NCBI RefSeq assembly: GCF_002775205.1
Contig: NC_036464.1
Coordinates: forward strand, 5,511,291-5,575,290
DNA from: Xiphophorus maculatus
Lineage: Eukaryota; Chordata; Actinopteri; Cyprinodontiformes; Poeciliidae
Reading direction: 5' to 3'
Length of the DNA: 64,000 bases
The position numbers were made by a program, and so were the translations under genes. The stretch's first letter is position 1, and each line of letters opens with the position of its first letter. The notes beneath the pieces were generated by a model. The model did no database searches and was not told where the DNA came from. It saw only the letters and a list, made by a program, of their open reading frames with translations. Shown one piece after another: positions 50,546 through 61,600 of the stretch.

Positions 50546-51831
50546 CCTTGATGGAAATTTGCTAATTGGAGACAAATAATGAGCTATTTGTTCGCAATTA
50601 TAAGCTGAATGTTTGGATTAGGAAATGAAATGGCTTTCAAGCTAAAAAAAAAAGAAAAATTACAGTAACAGTCAGGTAAAGTGGTGGCTGCATCGTTCTG
50701 TGGGCCTGTCTTGCCAAAAAACAGGCAAGAACATGTTTTTTACAGCCAATGTAAAACCCTTTTGTGTCCAAGTTTTTACTTCCTTTAAGCGTCTTTAGAT
50801 GTTGCTTCAGTGTTTCCTCATAATGTTCTGTCCTCATGATTCTATCTATTGCCCCAAAACAACCTCAGAGCATAATGCTGCCATCTCCATGTTAAACAGT
50901 CAGAATGGTGTTCTATAAATTTTTATTATTAATTAATTTCTTCGTCCCTGTGTGCATTTGCAAACATTAAACTGTTGTTTTTATGTTTCTTTTGATGTAA
51001 CAGATTGGCCTTTCAGCTCATGCTGATATTTGTTTCACTGTAGATGATAACACAATTACCACGTTTTTGCTTTTGTTCCTGGGTTGATATTAACATTTTG
51101 AACCAGAACCCGTTTCCTGCCTGTGTGGAATGATGATGGTTGAACGTTCCCATCTTGTTTGTACTTGCGCATAATTATTTGTTTTGATTAGCGGCACCTG
51201 GAAATTGCGCCCAATTCGAACCAGACTTATGCAAGTCCACAATTCTCTTCCTGATATTTTGGCTGATTTGTTTCCAATGATGTTGCACAAGGAAGCATTG
51301 TGTTTCAGGCGTGTCTCTGATTAACTCAGATGTTTTCAATAAACGTCCCAAATTGCTTAACGACATAATAATCTTAGTGTTTATTAACTTTAAGAGAGCC
51401 TTAAAAGATGATCTCTCATTATTCTGGCATTTAGCAAATGGGAAAATGTTGGAATTTCTTGTTTTAATTGGCATAAAATGAGAAATGTTTATTCTGATAT
51501 CACGTCAGATAGTGTGAAAAAATGCTCTTTTCTTTTTGTTGTGTATGTAAACTTCTGGTTTCAACTACATAAAAACCAGAAAAGTAATTTATAGGAATTT
51601 ATAGACATCTGTTCAAGATATTTGGATGTGTTAAAGTCTAGATTAAGAAACAAAATGCTTAAAAATTGTTTAAAAACAGCAAAGGAGCCACCAAGACTGA
51701 AGTTTTCACCAGTGTCAATAGCTATAGTGCTAACCAAGAAAGATGCCCATACTTTCTTCTCAATTGGTTTATTATCAGCACATGAATACTGCTTTGCCTC
51801 TTGGATCCAAAGGAAACAGCAAAATGTCCTC
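50546..51831. other. Intronic/intergenic, no feature recognised
   Basis: Mixed sequence with no exon, repeat family or RNA gene that I can identify. Confidence 0.35.
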
Positions 51832-52130
51832 CAGGGGTGTTCAAAGTGCGGTCCAGGGGCCATTTTTGGCTCTCAGGATGATTGATCGCAGTTCAAAAAG
51901 CCTAAATTTGGTTGTTCAGTTTAGGCAATTGGTGAAGATACAAATTTAAAAACAACATTGTGGTGAGATTTGATAAAAAATAAATACTCTTCAAATGTAT
52001 TAAAATGGAAAATTTAAGGTGCAGCACAAAGTATCTATGAAGGTTTTTGCTTTTAATTTATTTTATTAGTAATAGGGACCAAAAGCCTCCAGTTGCTTTT
52101 ACTAAAACGCACATTTGAGAACGCCTATTT
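51832..52130 (+). mobile_element. hAT-like MITE, diverged
   Basis: Left end CAGGGGTGTTCAAAGTGCGG; right end (…GCACATTTGAGAACGCCTA) is a diverged inverted counterpart. The interior has no coding potential. Confidence 0.5.
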
Positions 52131-54013
52131 AATTAACTTGGTAAAATAAAAACATGTGATTAAAATCTTGTTCCTGTTGCTAAAAAAGATACAGAAAAAT
52201 TCACAATTTTAAAATAAGACTTGCTGTTTTTCTTTTTAAATCAGGTAAGCCTGATTCACGCAACACTTGTCTACAAAAATCTGACTCCTTTGCTTATTTT
52301 ACTAAAATATTGCGTGTTTAGTTTGTTGCTTATTTAATAGGTAAAAATAAAATATATATTAGTTTTTGTTATTATCATTAAGAATAAAAATATTAACAAT
52401 TTTGTGGTCTTTATGCCCAGATGTTTGGTCACCATTGGTTGACTTAGTTCCAATAAATTACGTCAATCTGTAAAATAAGAAAGTTTAGGTTGTTCCACTA
52501 GCTGAAAAAGTAGCGGTAGTTTTCTTTTTACCATAACCTTATATTAAAATATGACTCAGCAGACTAGTCATATTGAGGGTTGGGAGTGAAACTGCAGCTT
52601 TTACCAGCACCCATCCGTCATCCCGGTTCAGACGTCATAGAAAAGCTGAATGTGTGTTTGCTTCATGCTACTCGCTCATTCAGAGTGCATGTTCACCTGA
52701 TTGTTTTACCTGAAAATCTTCACATTGAGTCTGAAAAGCTTTGTCACTTCTCATAAGTTCAGTCAGTGGAAACTGGAGGAGGGCACAGCTTCAGGCTAAA
52801 GTAAAAGTCTTTCAGATAAAATCCTCTTACGCTTCAGCTAATGTTGACTAATGTGATCTACAATTTACTCCTTACACTATTATATTTTTTTTTATGCTAC
52901 ATAGAGGGATTTCCCTTTAATTAAGAAGTCAATTGTCAGGTTGAATACATCGGCGATGTATTCAACCTGACTTTAACCAGATAAAATTAAAATGCCATTT
53001 TATATCAATGTAATTCAAGAATTAAATCTTTTTTACATGAAATTACAAATAAAGAGTAAATCAACAGAGAAGATGCACATCAGTCTTTCATCTAGACAAA
53101 CTTTTCAATAACTCTTTTGCCAAACTCTAATGAATGAACCCAAGAATTAATCCATTTGCTGTTTTACATTGTAAAATGTTTTGATCTTTCTCAGTAATGA
53201 AACATTCCTCTGTGACTCAGCTTATCACTGATCCTTATCACTGATGTTGTGATAAGGATTTTGAGCAATTACAGCGTCCTGTAGATCGTTGCCGTACATC
53301 TACAGTAGCAGAGGCCGGGTATTTCCTGCAGCTGTGAGAAACTGTACAGATACATCAGTTCAGTTTCAACATTAACCTTTAAATCAAATCAGGGTTTTTT
53401 TGTGTGGCACATTTCAGCAACAAGGCATTTCAAGGAGCTTTGTTTCATAAAAAACACAAAAATTAACATTTTTATTGGTGAAATAGTTATTTGCCAAACT
53501 GCATGCATGTTGGTTTCATCAAACGTAGCTTTTACAAACTAACACCCAGACTGGTGATCTAAATACCATTCACAAATGTTTTCCTTGGCAGAACACAGTC
53601 AACTGATTTAATCCCTTCAGGCGACTGCAAAACCCATCAATCCTGTCTAGGTGCAGCTTTATTTTTAATAACTTTTACCTATTGCCTAATAGGAATGCAT
53701 TTTAAGTATTTCATAACTTGTGATATTTACAAATAAATAATAAACAATTCTGTGTTCTTGACTTACATCCACTGACTGGCTCCACTTCTCAACTTGTAGC
53801 AGATATATTTATATCATTTGAGTAATTTCTTAGCAATTAACTTCATTCCTAAATCTGGTTATCCCCGCCTTCTCAATTTACCCCCAGCCAATCAAACTCC
53901 AGCCATCACTGCTCCCTCCATAAAAGAGCTGGGGTTTTTAGCAGGGTTCCAAGATGGCCACTACAAGGACACATCCAAAAGGTAGCAAGTATTTCACAAA
54001 GGATCATATACAC
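52131..54013. other. Intronic/intergenic with short-loop hairpins
   Basis: Holds a 17-bp hairpin (52935-52971), an 11-bp hairpin (53231-53259) and a LINE-tail fragment at about 53380-53450. No exon seen. Confidence 0.4.
52935..52971. repeat. Perfect 17-bp hairpin, 3-nt loop
   Basis: Arms 52935-52951 and 52955-52971 are exact reverse complements separated by GGC. Not part of a recognised repeat. Confidence 0.9.
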
Positions 54014-54217
54014 CAGGGGTGCCCAAAGTCGGTCCTCGAGGGCCGGCATCCTGCATGTTTTAGTTCGCTCCCTGGTAGTACCAACAACCTTTTCACCATG
54101 TCAATGTTCTTCTTAGGCCTTCTAACAACCCATCATTTAATCCAGGTGCGTTAAACCAGGGAGAGAACTTAAACATGCAGGATGCCAGCCCTTGAGGACC
54201 GACTTTGGGCACCCATG
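54014..54217 (+). mobile_element. hAT MITE with intact ends and 8-bp target duplication
   Basis: 204 bases with long terminal inverted repeats: CAGGGGTGCCCAAAGTCGGT at the left and its near-exact complement at the right, matching over about 48 bases. Directly flanked by the 8-base duplication ATATACAC (54006-54013 and 54218-54225), the length typical of the hAT superfamily. It has no transposase and must have been moved in trans. Confidence 0.92.
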
Positions 54218-54545
54218 ATATACACACATGCTAGAATTCAAACATTACAGAAAGCCTTACTGCTTCTTAACACACATTAAGCCACATTGGAATGACTATT
54301 GCTCTATTTTGATTTAAGAGAGCAGGTAGCCACCGTTTACTTCTAATCACTTTCAGTTGATTAACTTATTATCATCAATTTGATAAATTTTATAACTGCA
54401 GGAGTTTTCTATTGGAGCGGAAAGACATCAGCTTTTTGAAGAAGGAACTGTTCCTGCCTATCAGCCTTGGTTGAGTTAGAATACAATTTCCAAACAATTA
54501 GATATTTCTACAGTGATATCATTATTTATAAAATAATGTTTTAAG

Positions 54546-54722
54546 GTCAGATGTGACCTATTACGCTTTCTTGAACAGGTTAGGATAGGTCTAAATGTTC
54601 ATTAAATTTTTTGCACAAAATCATCCTTAGATAATGAGATTTTAGTCTGGTCTGTTCTGCCTATGAGCTCTTTTAGGACGTTTTGTCACTTTAAATCCAA
54701 ATAAACTGCTGCTGGTCACTGT
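54546..54722 (+). mobile_element. Family A element, 5' fragment
   Basis: Matches the start of the 20.2 kb copy: 'GTGACCTATTACGC', 'TTGAACAGG', 'AATGAGATTTTAGTCTGGTC', ending at 'AATAAACTGCTGCTGG'. Confidence 0.6.
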
Positions 54723-54800
54723 TTTGCGTATCGGTACTTATAAATTACTGTATATGTATATACAATATGTGAATGGGTGTATGTATATATAAATGTATGA

Positions 54801-55691
54801 AGCCAGGTGGATAAACGGCTCTTCTCCACTCAACCAGCTAAGGTGTACTCTCAATGGCAGATTAATAACAACAGAGTAGCCCCACCAAGGTTGGACACTG
54901 AACAATACTGGAAAGGGAGGCGTCCCACAACAGCAATGCACAGTGGCTAATCTTTCTACGAGATGACCACAGCAACCTTCCTGAGCAAGCCCCGGTAATT
55001 ATCACAATGGCAGATGTCCAAGAAAGAGTCTGTGGTATAAAAACCTGGACAGCACCATGATCCATGCCTACTGGCTAAAGAAACTCGCAGCCCTCCATGA
55101 GCGACAGGCAGCTCAAATAAACCAGATGCTACAAAATGGGACTTACCCTGAATGGTTAACTGAAAGGCGCACAATCCAGTTCCAGAAGGATCCCTCAAAG
55201 GGTTCAGTCCCATCCAACTATCAGCCAATAATCTGTCTTTCTACAACATGGAAGCTCATGTCAGGCATCATAGAGGCTAAGATAAGCGGGCACATGGATA
55301 AATACATGAGCACGCCACAGAAGGGCATTGGCATAAATAGCAGAGGAGCCAAACACCAACTCTTTGTAGACCACACAGTCGCCCGAGACTGCAAAACCCG
55401 ACACACCAACCTGTGCACGGCTTGGATTGATTACAAGAAAGCCTATGACTCAATGCCACACACTTGGATCATTGAATGCTTAGAGGTGTACATCAACAGG
55501 ACTCTAAGAGCCTTCATTGCAAACTTGATGGGGATGTGAAAAACCACAACATCAGACATCTCAGCCCAGAAATGTGCAGTTCTAGGCACAGCCAAGATAC
55601 TGCGCAGAACCCTCAAGCTCCCAGGCCTCTGGTAGAGGACCCGAGCTCAGAGGATGAGAGAGACCACCCGTGGAGGGTGAGAAGGAAATTT

Positions 55692-55694
<3 letters not shown>
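54801..55694 (+). mobile_element. R4/Dong-type LINE, internally deleted copy
   Basis: The frame at 55057-55539 encodes the N-terminal half of a reverse-transcriptase domain: a KDPSKGSVPSNYQPI stretch, then the DYKKAYDSMPH motif (around 55430-55455) that holds the first catalytic aspartate. Past 55540 the sequence jumps, via a short overlap at 'ACAACATCAGACATC', to the last part of the element ([21 protein letters not shown]), skipping the rest of the RT, the zinc knuckle and the endonuclease. Stops upstream break the frame. Its 3' end is the same as the copy at 30.5 kb and it too runs straight into (AT)n. Confidence 0.85.

Positions 55695-55755
<61 letters not shown>
55695..55755. repeat. (AT)n array at LINE 3' end
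   Basis: A pure AT tract of about 60 bases starts immediately after the LINE 3' end. A degenerate TATG/TATA stretch at about 54748-54795 flanks the 5' side. Confidence 0.97.
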
Positions 55756-55758
<3 letters not shown>

Positions 55759-56058
55759 CTAACTGATTAATATTGTAAATATCACCATATTTATGTTTAT
55801 ATTGTATATATTTCCTACATTGTTTGTACTGTTGGATCTGACTTTTAATCTAATTGTAAATGTGTACAGTGACAAACAATAAATTGAATTGAATTGCATT
55901 GAACCCTTAGGGATCAATAAAGTATATTCTCTTCTGTTTTGAGTTCAATCCATTTTCCAATTTACTATTTAAAAAGTGACTGAAAGTTCACAGTTGTCCT
56001 AAATTAAATCACAAAAAACTTTCCAAATAGACTTTCAAGACGAACTAGTTTCAGTTTA

Positions 56059-56084
56059 TGTGTGTGTGTGTGTGTGTGTTGCAG
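56059..56084 (+). promoter_or_regulatory. (TG)10 tract forming the splice acceptor
   Basis: Ten TG repeats (56059-56078) run directly into TTGCAG, so the pyrimidine tract of the tmem229b acceptor is made of alternating TG. The AG at 56083-56084 defines the exon start. Confidence 0.8.
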
Positions 56085-56572
56085 GGACTGTTGTTGGAGA
56101 TGAATCCCCAGCAGAGCCTGACAACCTCGGCCCCCTTCATCCTCTCTCAGCCTTGTTTCGTCTCTACGTTTACGCTCTGCACGGCTGCCTCTGCGAGGTG
56201 GCCTTCACCGCCGTGTACGACTGGTGCAGCACCCGAGACCAGAGGCTGCCGGGACACAGCAGCATCTGGGCGCTGCCCATGTACGGCTCCGCCATCTTCT
56301 GCATGGAGGCCCTGAGTGCCCGGCTGCTGGCCCAGAGCCGCTCCCTCCCTGTGAGGCTGGCAGTTTACACTTTATTCATTTACATGTGGGAGTTCAGCTG
56401 GGGCGTGGGGCTGAGCCTGATGGGGGCCTGTCCGTGGGATTACTCAGGCCATCGCTACAATCTTCGAGGACTAGTGACTCTGGATTATGCCCCTGCCTGG
56501 GCTGTTGCTGGACTTATAGCAGAGCAGCATGTAATTAAGAATACGCTAAGGATAAGATTGAAAAACGGCTGA
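56085..56572 (+). CDS. tmem229b: TMEM229B-like membrane protein, last coding exon
   Basis: The exon encodes the last 162 residues of a TMEM229 family protein (putative ABC-transporter CmpB-like fold). Numbering from the exon start: an amphipathic entry segment with LYVYALHG (27-34) and the conserved CEV (37-39), GHSSIWALPMYG (57-68), YMWEFSWG (100-107), ACPWDYS (115-121), a NLRGLVTLDYAPAW block (126-139) and a C-terminal VIKNTLRIRL. Three to four hydrophobic helices are predicted. It starts in phase 1, so an upstream exon must supply the ATG (see 48986). The ATG at 56100 is in another frame. It has higher GC than its surroundings, as expected of coding sequence. It lies tail to tail with haao. 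Function is not established. Similarity is stronger to TMEM229B than to TMEM229A, judged by motif and length. Confidence 0.92.
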
Positions 56573-58625
56573 TTTCATGGTTACCTTAAGTTATGTCCTT
56601 ACAAAATCACCCAAGTGACATTTAATGTCATTTTTAGCTGGAACACAATGCTGGTGTATTTTTAACACTGTCATAATTAAAAATTTTAATATATATTTTT
56701 TTTATCTCCAATCAAGTGCTAGGTAAGAATAACATTGAAAAAATGACAAATTTCATGATTATCTTAAACAATGTCCTTCCAGATTTACCCACATAACATT
56801 TCATGTAATTTTTTTGCAGAAACAATACAATGCTATTGTATTTTTAATGTTTAATAATTAAAAAGGTTCAGAATTTTAATCTCCAATTAACAATACGCTA
56901 AAAATAACATTGAAAAACGACTTATTTCATGATAATCTTAAACTATGTCCTTCCAAAATCACCCAACTTTTAGTAAACTTCAAGCAATCTCAGTTCCTGG
57001 TTGTGAACTTAAGTATAATAGAGTTAATTATGTATTTAGCCTAAAATTACATGTATTCTACCATGTTGTCTTCCATGTTGCTGTTTTATTTTGTTTTATT
57101 TAATTTCTAAACTAAAGTAAACCTACACAACATTTGTTGTCTTTTTTCTTCTTTTTTTTTTGAAGAAACAACATAATTAAAAATTTCTGTATTTTTCCTG
57201 CTTCTATCTGCCTTATCTGGTCCTACTGGAGTAAAAAACTGTTTGGATTTTGTCCAGGGTGGGAATGTGTCTCAGCACGCCGCTTGGAGGAAAATGGTTG
57301 CATTTGCATGCTTATTAATTTTCAATATTTTATTTAAAAAATTGGGATAGTTTGCACAATTTTTGGAAAATGAGAACCTGGCAACTATCTCACACCAGGG
57401 TTTTGTTCCTGGTGCACTTCAAAACTTGGGTTTTTGGATCTTTCCCATTCATTTTTCTGTCACGCAAGTTTGTCACCTCTCCCTGAGGTTTGATGATGAA
57501 GATAGTTTTCAACACACTTTCAGTAGGTACCAAGAAAACAAGAACAGGTGGGAAAATTATCTGATGTCATTTTATTCCTGTTAGCTTAAAAACTGACAGC
57601 AGTTTCAGAATCAAGTGCTTTCATTATCCTTAACTTCACTAAATAATAAAACTAAAATAAATTGGCATTATTTATTACCATTATTCAAAGCGCATTGAAG
57701 AAGTTATTGTTTTTCTTAGTAAACATATTTCTATAAGGATGTTTGTACAAAATTCACCCCAGAAGTCATTAACAACCCAAGTCCATGCATTCATTTAAGA
57801 ATAATTAAGTAAAATAATACATAGAAAATGTGTTGGAGTACATAGAAAGTCAAGAAAAAAGCTCAAAAATCACTTTTTATCAGGTCTGACTAATATTAAT
57901 TTAATAATTTACTCTGCAGTGATCGTCTATGAAAGATTTTCTCATTACTCAACAAACATGATGGGTCAAAGCAAGAAGCTCTTAAGAACTTCACAACCTC
58001 ATTATTTCAAAACGTATTTCTCTGAAACTTAATTTCAAAGAAATATCCACTCAACTGTAATTGCATAACTTACTGAGCAAAACTCCACTATTAAAGAAAA
58101 CCCATGATAAATATCTTTTAAAGTTTTCTACTGAGTATTTAGGGAGGCCAATGAAATATTAAAGAGAAGACAGGTTTGCAGGAGGATCTGGAGTGAATAT
58201 CACTCCAAAAACACCAAAGAACAAGAAGATGTGAGGTTGTTTTTGAGCATAAAGTGCTAGGAAACGTCAGATAATTAAAGGAAGTATGACGGGAGGTATG
58301 TAGCTGCGTGTTTTTCATCAAAGAGCCTAAGATGAAACCCACATGAAAACTCTTTTTTGGTTGCAGGGAAAGAAAAAAGCTGGAGGCTTTTCTACTAAGG
58401 CTGATAAAATTCAGTAAGTATGTTACTGCTTTCTCCCTGTATCATTAGAGTAGAAATTGTGGAATGATTTGTTTTGGTCTCATTTTTGTGTGTGGATTAC
58501 TTGGTTTGCTACTGACCTCTGGTGTAAGTTTCATGTCAATGTCATTAAAAATACATGTTTTAATAAAAAAGTGAACACCTTTAATACTTCTATTTAAGTG
58601 AATTTTGAAGGTGTGTAGTTGACAA
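56573..58625. other. Space between convergent genes tmem229b and haao
   Basis: Contains three related copies of a short segment ('AACATTGAAAAA…TTTCATGAT.ATCTTAAAC.ATGTCCTTCC') at about 56555, 56735 and 56905, a degenerate tandem triplication in the tmem229b 3' region, probably its 3' UTR. The rest is AT-rich with no exon. Confidence 0.45.
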
Positions 58626-61600
58626 TTAGGTTCTCTTCCTCTCTGGATTTTGCACGACAACCAAGGCCACAGTCCCTTCATTCCTCTGCCACATGTACCT
58701 ACAAAGGAAACGTGAATTATATGTTTGTACCAGAATTTCTACCAGAATCATGCTAATTTTCCAAGAAGACAACATAAAATGGCACATGCTCTTATTACTT
58801 ATTTATCAGATATGCCTGGGGCATTCAGGTGTGTGCAACATAAAGCCAAGGAAACATCACAAAAGCTCATATTAGCACATGTTCCTACTCATCAGTGTCT
58901 GACAGTTCCAATGAATTTGTGGCTCGTCAGTGTGGTAAGAAATAATTTTAATTCTCAAGCACAAACAAATTGTGCTTGTTCTTGATTGTCTTCCTTTTAA
59001 AGGGTTGGCACCAATGGGAACTGCTAATCTAACTCAATTTGGTGTTTATTATTTATTGTAAAAATAAATGTTGTACTTCAACAGGTCTTAGGTCGCAAAC
59101 TAAATGTCAATGTATCTGAAAAATTAGAGGTGCTCCAATTTGTTCCTTCTGGAAAATCGTCACCCTAGCTTACATAAAATCTCAAACTCAACAATGGAAA
59201 ATAATTTTTTTCAAATTTTTCATAATGGTTTAATGTAATGAAAGTCATTATCTTTGGAAAACGGCAAATTAGCACCAACAATTTTTGCCAACTGCCAAGC
59301 GTAGTGCTGGAGGGGTGATGACTTGGGGATGTTTTGCAGTCCAAGGATGTAAATTTGAGGATATATTTGTTTTAATTTGTAGTAGTACTACAGTCAAATT
59401 TAAAAGTTCTTTGATATTTCCAACATTCTCGTCTAAAACTGTGTTTTTCCATCTATTTGATGAGTTAAAAATATCTTGCAGAGGCTCTTGTAGGGATCAG
59501 GTGAACAGCACTGCTTCAATTCATTCCAGTTTATCTATGTTAAATCCATAGTTAGAGGTGCAAACACACAGAAAATAGAAGCAAAAACCTACAATCAACA
59601 AAACAAATACAAATGGAAAATGTTATAACAGCAGGAAAAAGAAGCAAAACGCACAAATGAGAGCAAGTATAAAAAGCTGGAAACTTGCGCTGCAAAAACA
59701 GAAGTGCTCCAGACCACTAGGGGGAGCTGTATGGTTTCAGGCCCCCAGGAGAGATTGGATGTCATAATTTCATAGGATTTATAGAAGAAAGTTGGAGGAA
59801 GAAAGAAAAAGTCTGTTATGCTTTATGACTTTCTCAAACACACAATCTTTTACAATAATACAGAATTTATTTATGTTGGTAATATTACTTACTCCAGACT
59901 CCCCCTAGTGGTCTGGAGGACTTCTATTTTGTGGAGTGAGTTTTCAGCATTTTGTGCTTGTTGTTTTTGCTATTTATGACATTTTCTCATTTGCTTCCAT
60001 CTCCTGTGGTTGCAGCATTTGTTTTGTTTATTGTAGGTTTTTGCTTCTGTTTTCTGTGATTCCAGCACATTTTTTGTAGTTTTTTTTTGTGTGTGTTTGT
60101 GTGGTTTGCCGTTTGCATCATTCATGTTTGCAGAGTATTTTGCCATTTGCAGTGCTTTTGTACCTGTTGGCCACCATATAATATAGTACATAATCACAGA
60201 TTAAACTGCTAATATAATACAGTTTAATCTGTGATTATGTACATATAACTTAGTAATATTTCTACAATATCCAGAGAGTTCAAAGTACAGTTTCTCATTT
60301 TTCGACCAAAGATTATTGTGTCTAAATCCCAGATACATCATACATCAACCATCAGCAGACGGCTGCTCAGACTACCTGGTACTTCTGGAGGTTTATTCCT
60401 GTTAAAAAGTAGGCATTCCTTGCCACTGTCGCCACATACTTGATTGGACTGATGGAAAGTCGGTGATGGATAAGTTTTATACAAGCTGCCTGACTTGAAA
60501 ATCTAACTTAAAATCAGTTTTTGTGTTTTGTCCTAATTTCCACCCAATTAGCTAACACATTCTGTCAAAATCAGCATCAATATCCATTTAAAGTTGTATC
60601 TATGTAATTCTGAGACCTGGAAAGCACCAGATAATTTGTATTTTTAATATTATTTATTGAAATTGACTCACTTGCTCTGTTCGGGGATGAGCAAACTAGC
60701 TCCTGAAGTCAAACTAAACGGCTGCTCCGCCATGGTCACTGTTGAAGATCCCTCCTGGGAGAGACAGATAGAAGATGTGTTGGTAGGATTAGCTGTTAGG
60801 AGCTTATGGTGGTTATTAGAGGAGTTGGGACAGGAAGTGTGTACGTGCCATTTGCCAAATCCACAAATCAGTTTGCTGGACTGAGGTCTCTGTAAGTCCA
60901 GGTCCAAACACCATTACCTGTCAAAGACAAAGAAATAGAGAATCTTCTTTTATTCATTATTGTTATTATTCTGTTTGTACAGATGCACTAGTCCAGACAT
61001 CTTAGTTTGATTACCAGGAAGTCTAATACTTTGTTATCATTGAGATAGGATTTGTTGTTATATAACCAACCAAACATAAAACAAAAACATGAGACTTTAA
61101 TCTTAAATGAATAACATTTGTTTTGGTGAATCCAATATTCTGACCTGCAGAAACATGCCGCTTCTAGCACTCCCTCAAACATGCAGAGGAAGCACAAAAA
61201 CTATAATTTGTCTGTAATTAGACACTTGCTTTCAATTTCTGAAAGTCAAGCTTTACAATGTAAAAGGCAGCTTTCAATTTGCAGGCTTTATAAATTTGAT
61301 ACGAGACAGAGAGAATAGACTTAGTTTATATTCACCCTATTTAGGCTTAGAGATAAAAACAATATATACAACCGAGTCCTAATTAGTGGTTTTAATTTAT
61401 TACCGTTAGTAGTTTCTCGTTGCCACCGTAAAAATATAATTTTTTATTCATTGAACTAATACCAATACTGACATAAATATGAATATATTTCATTGGAGTC
61501 TAATGTGAAAGACTAAAACAAAGGTATATACAATTGTGAAATAGAAATAAAATTCTATATGATTCAAAAAAAATTTAACAAATTTAGTTATTAGCAGTAA

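Noticed and set aside
56100-56315. ATG at 56100 as the start of the TMEM229 protein
   Set aside because: It is in a different frame from the conserved protein; the true frame enters from an upstream exon.
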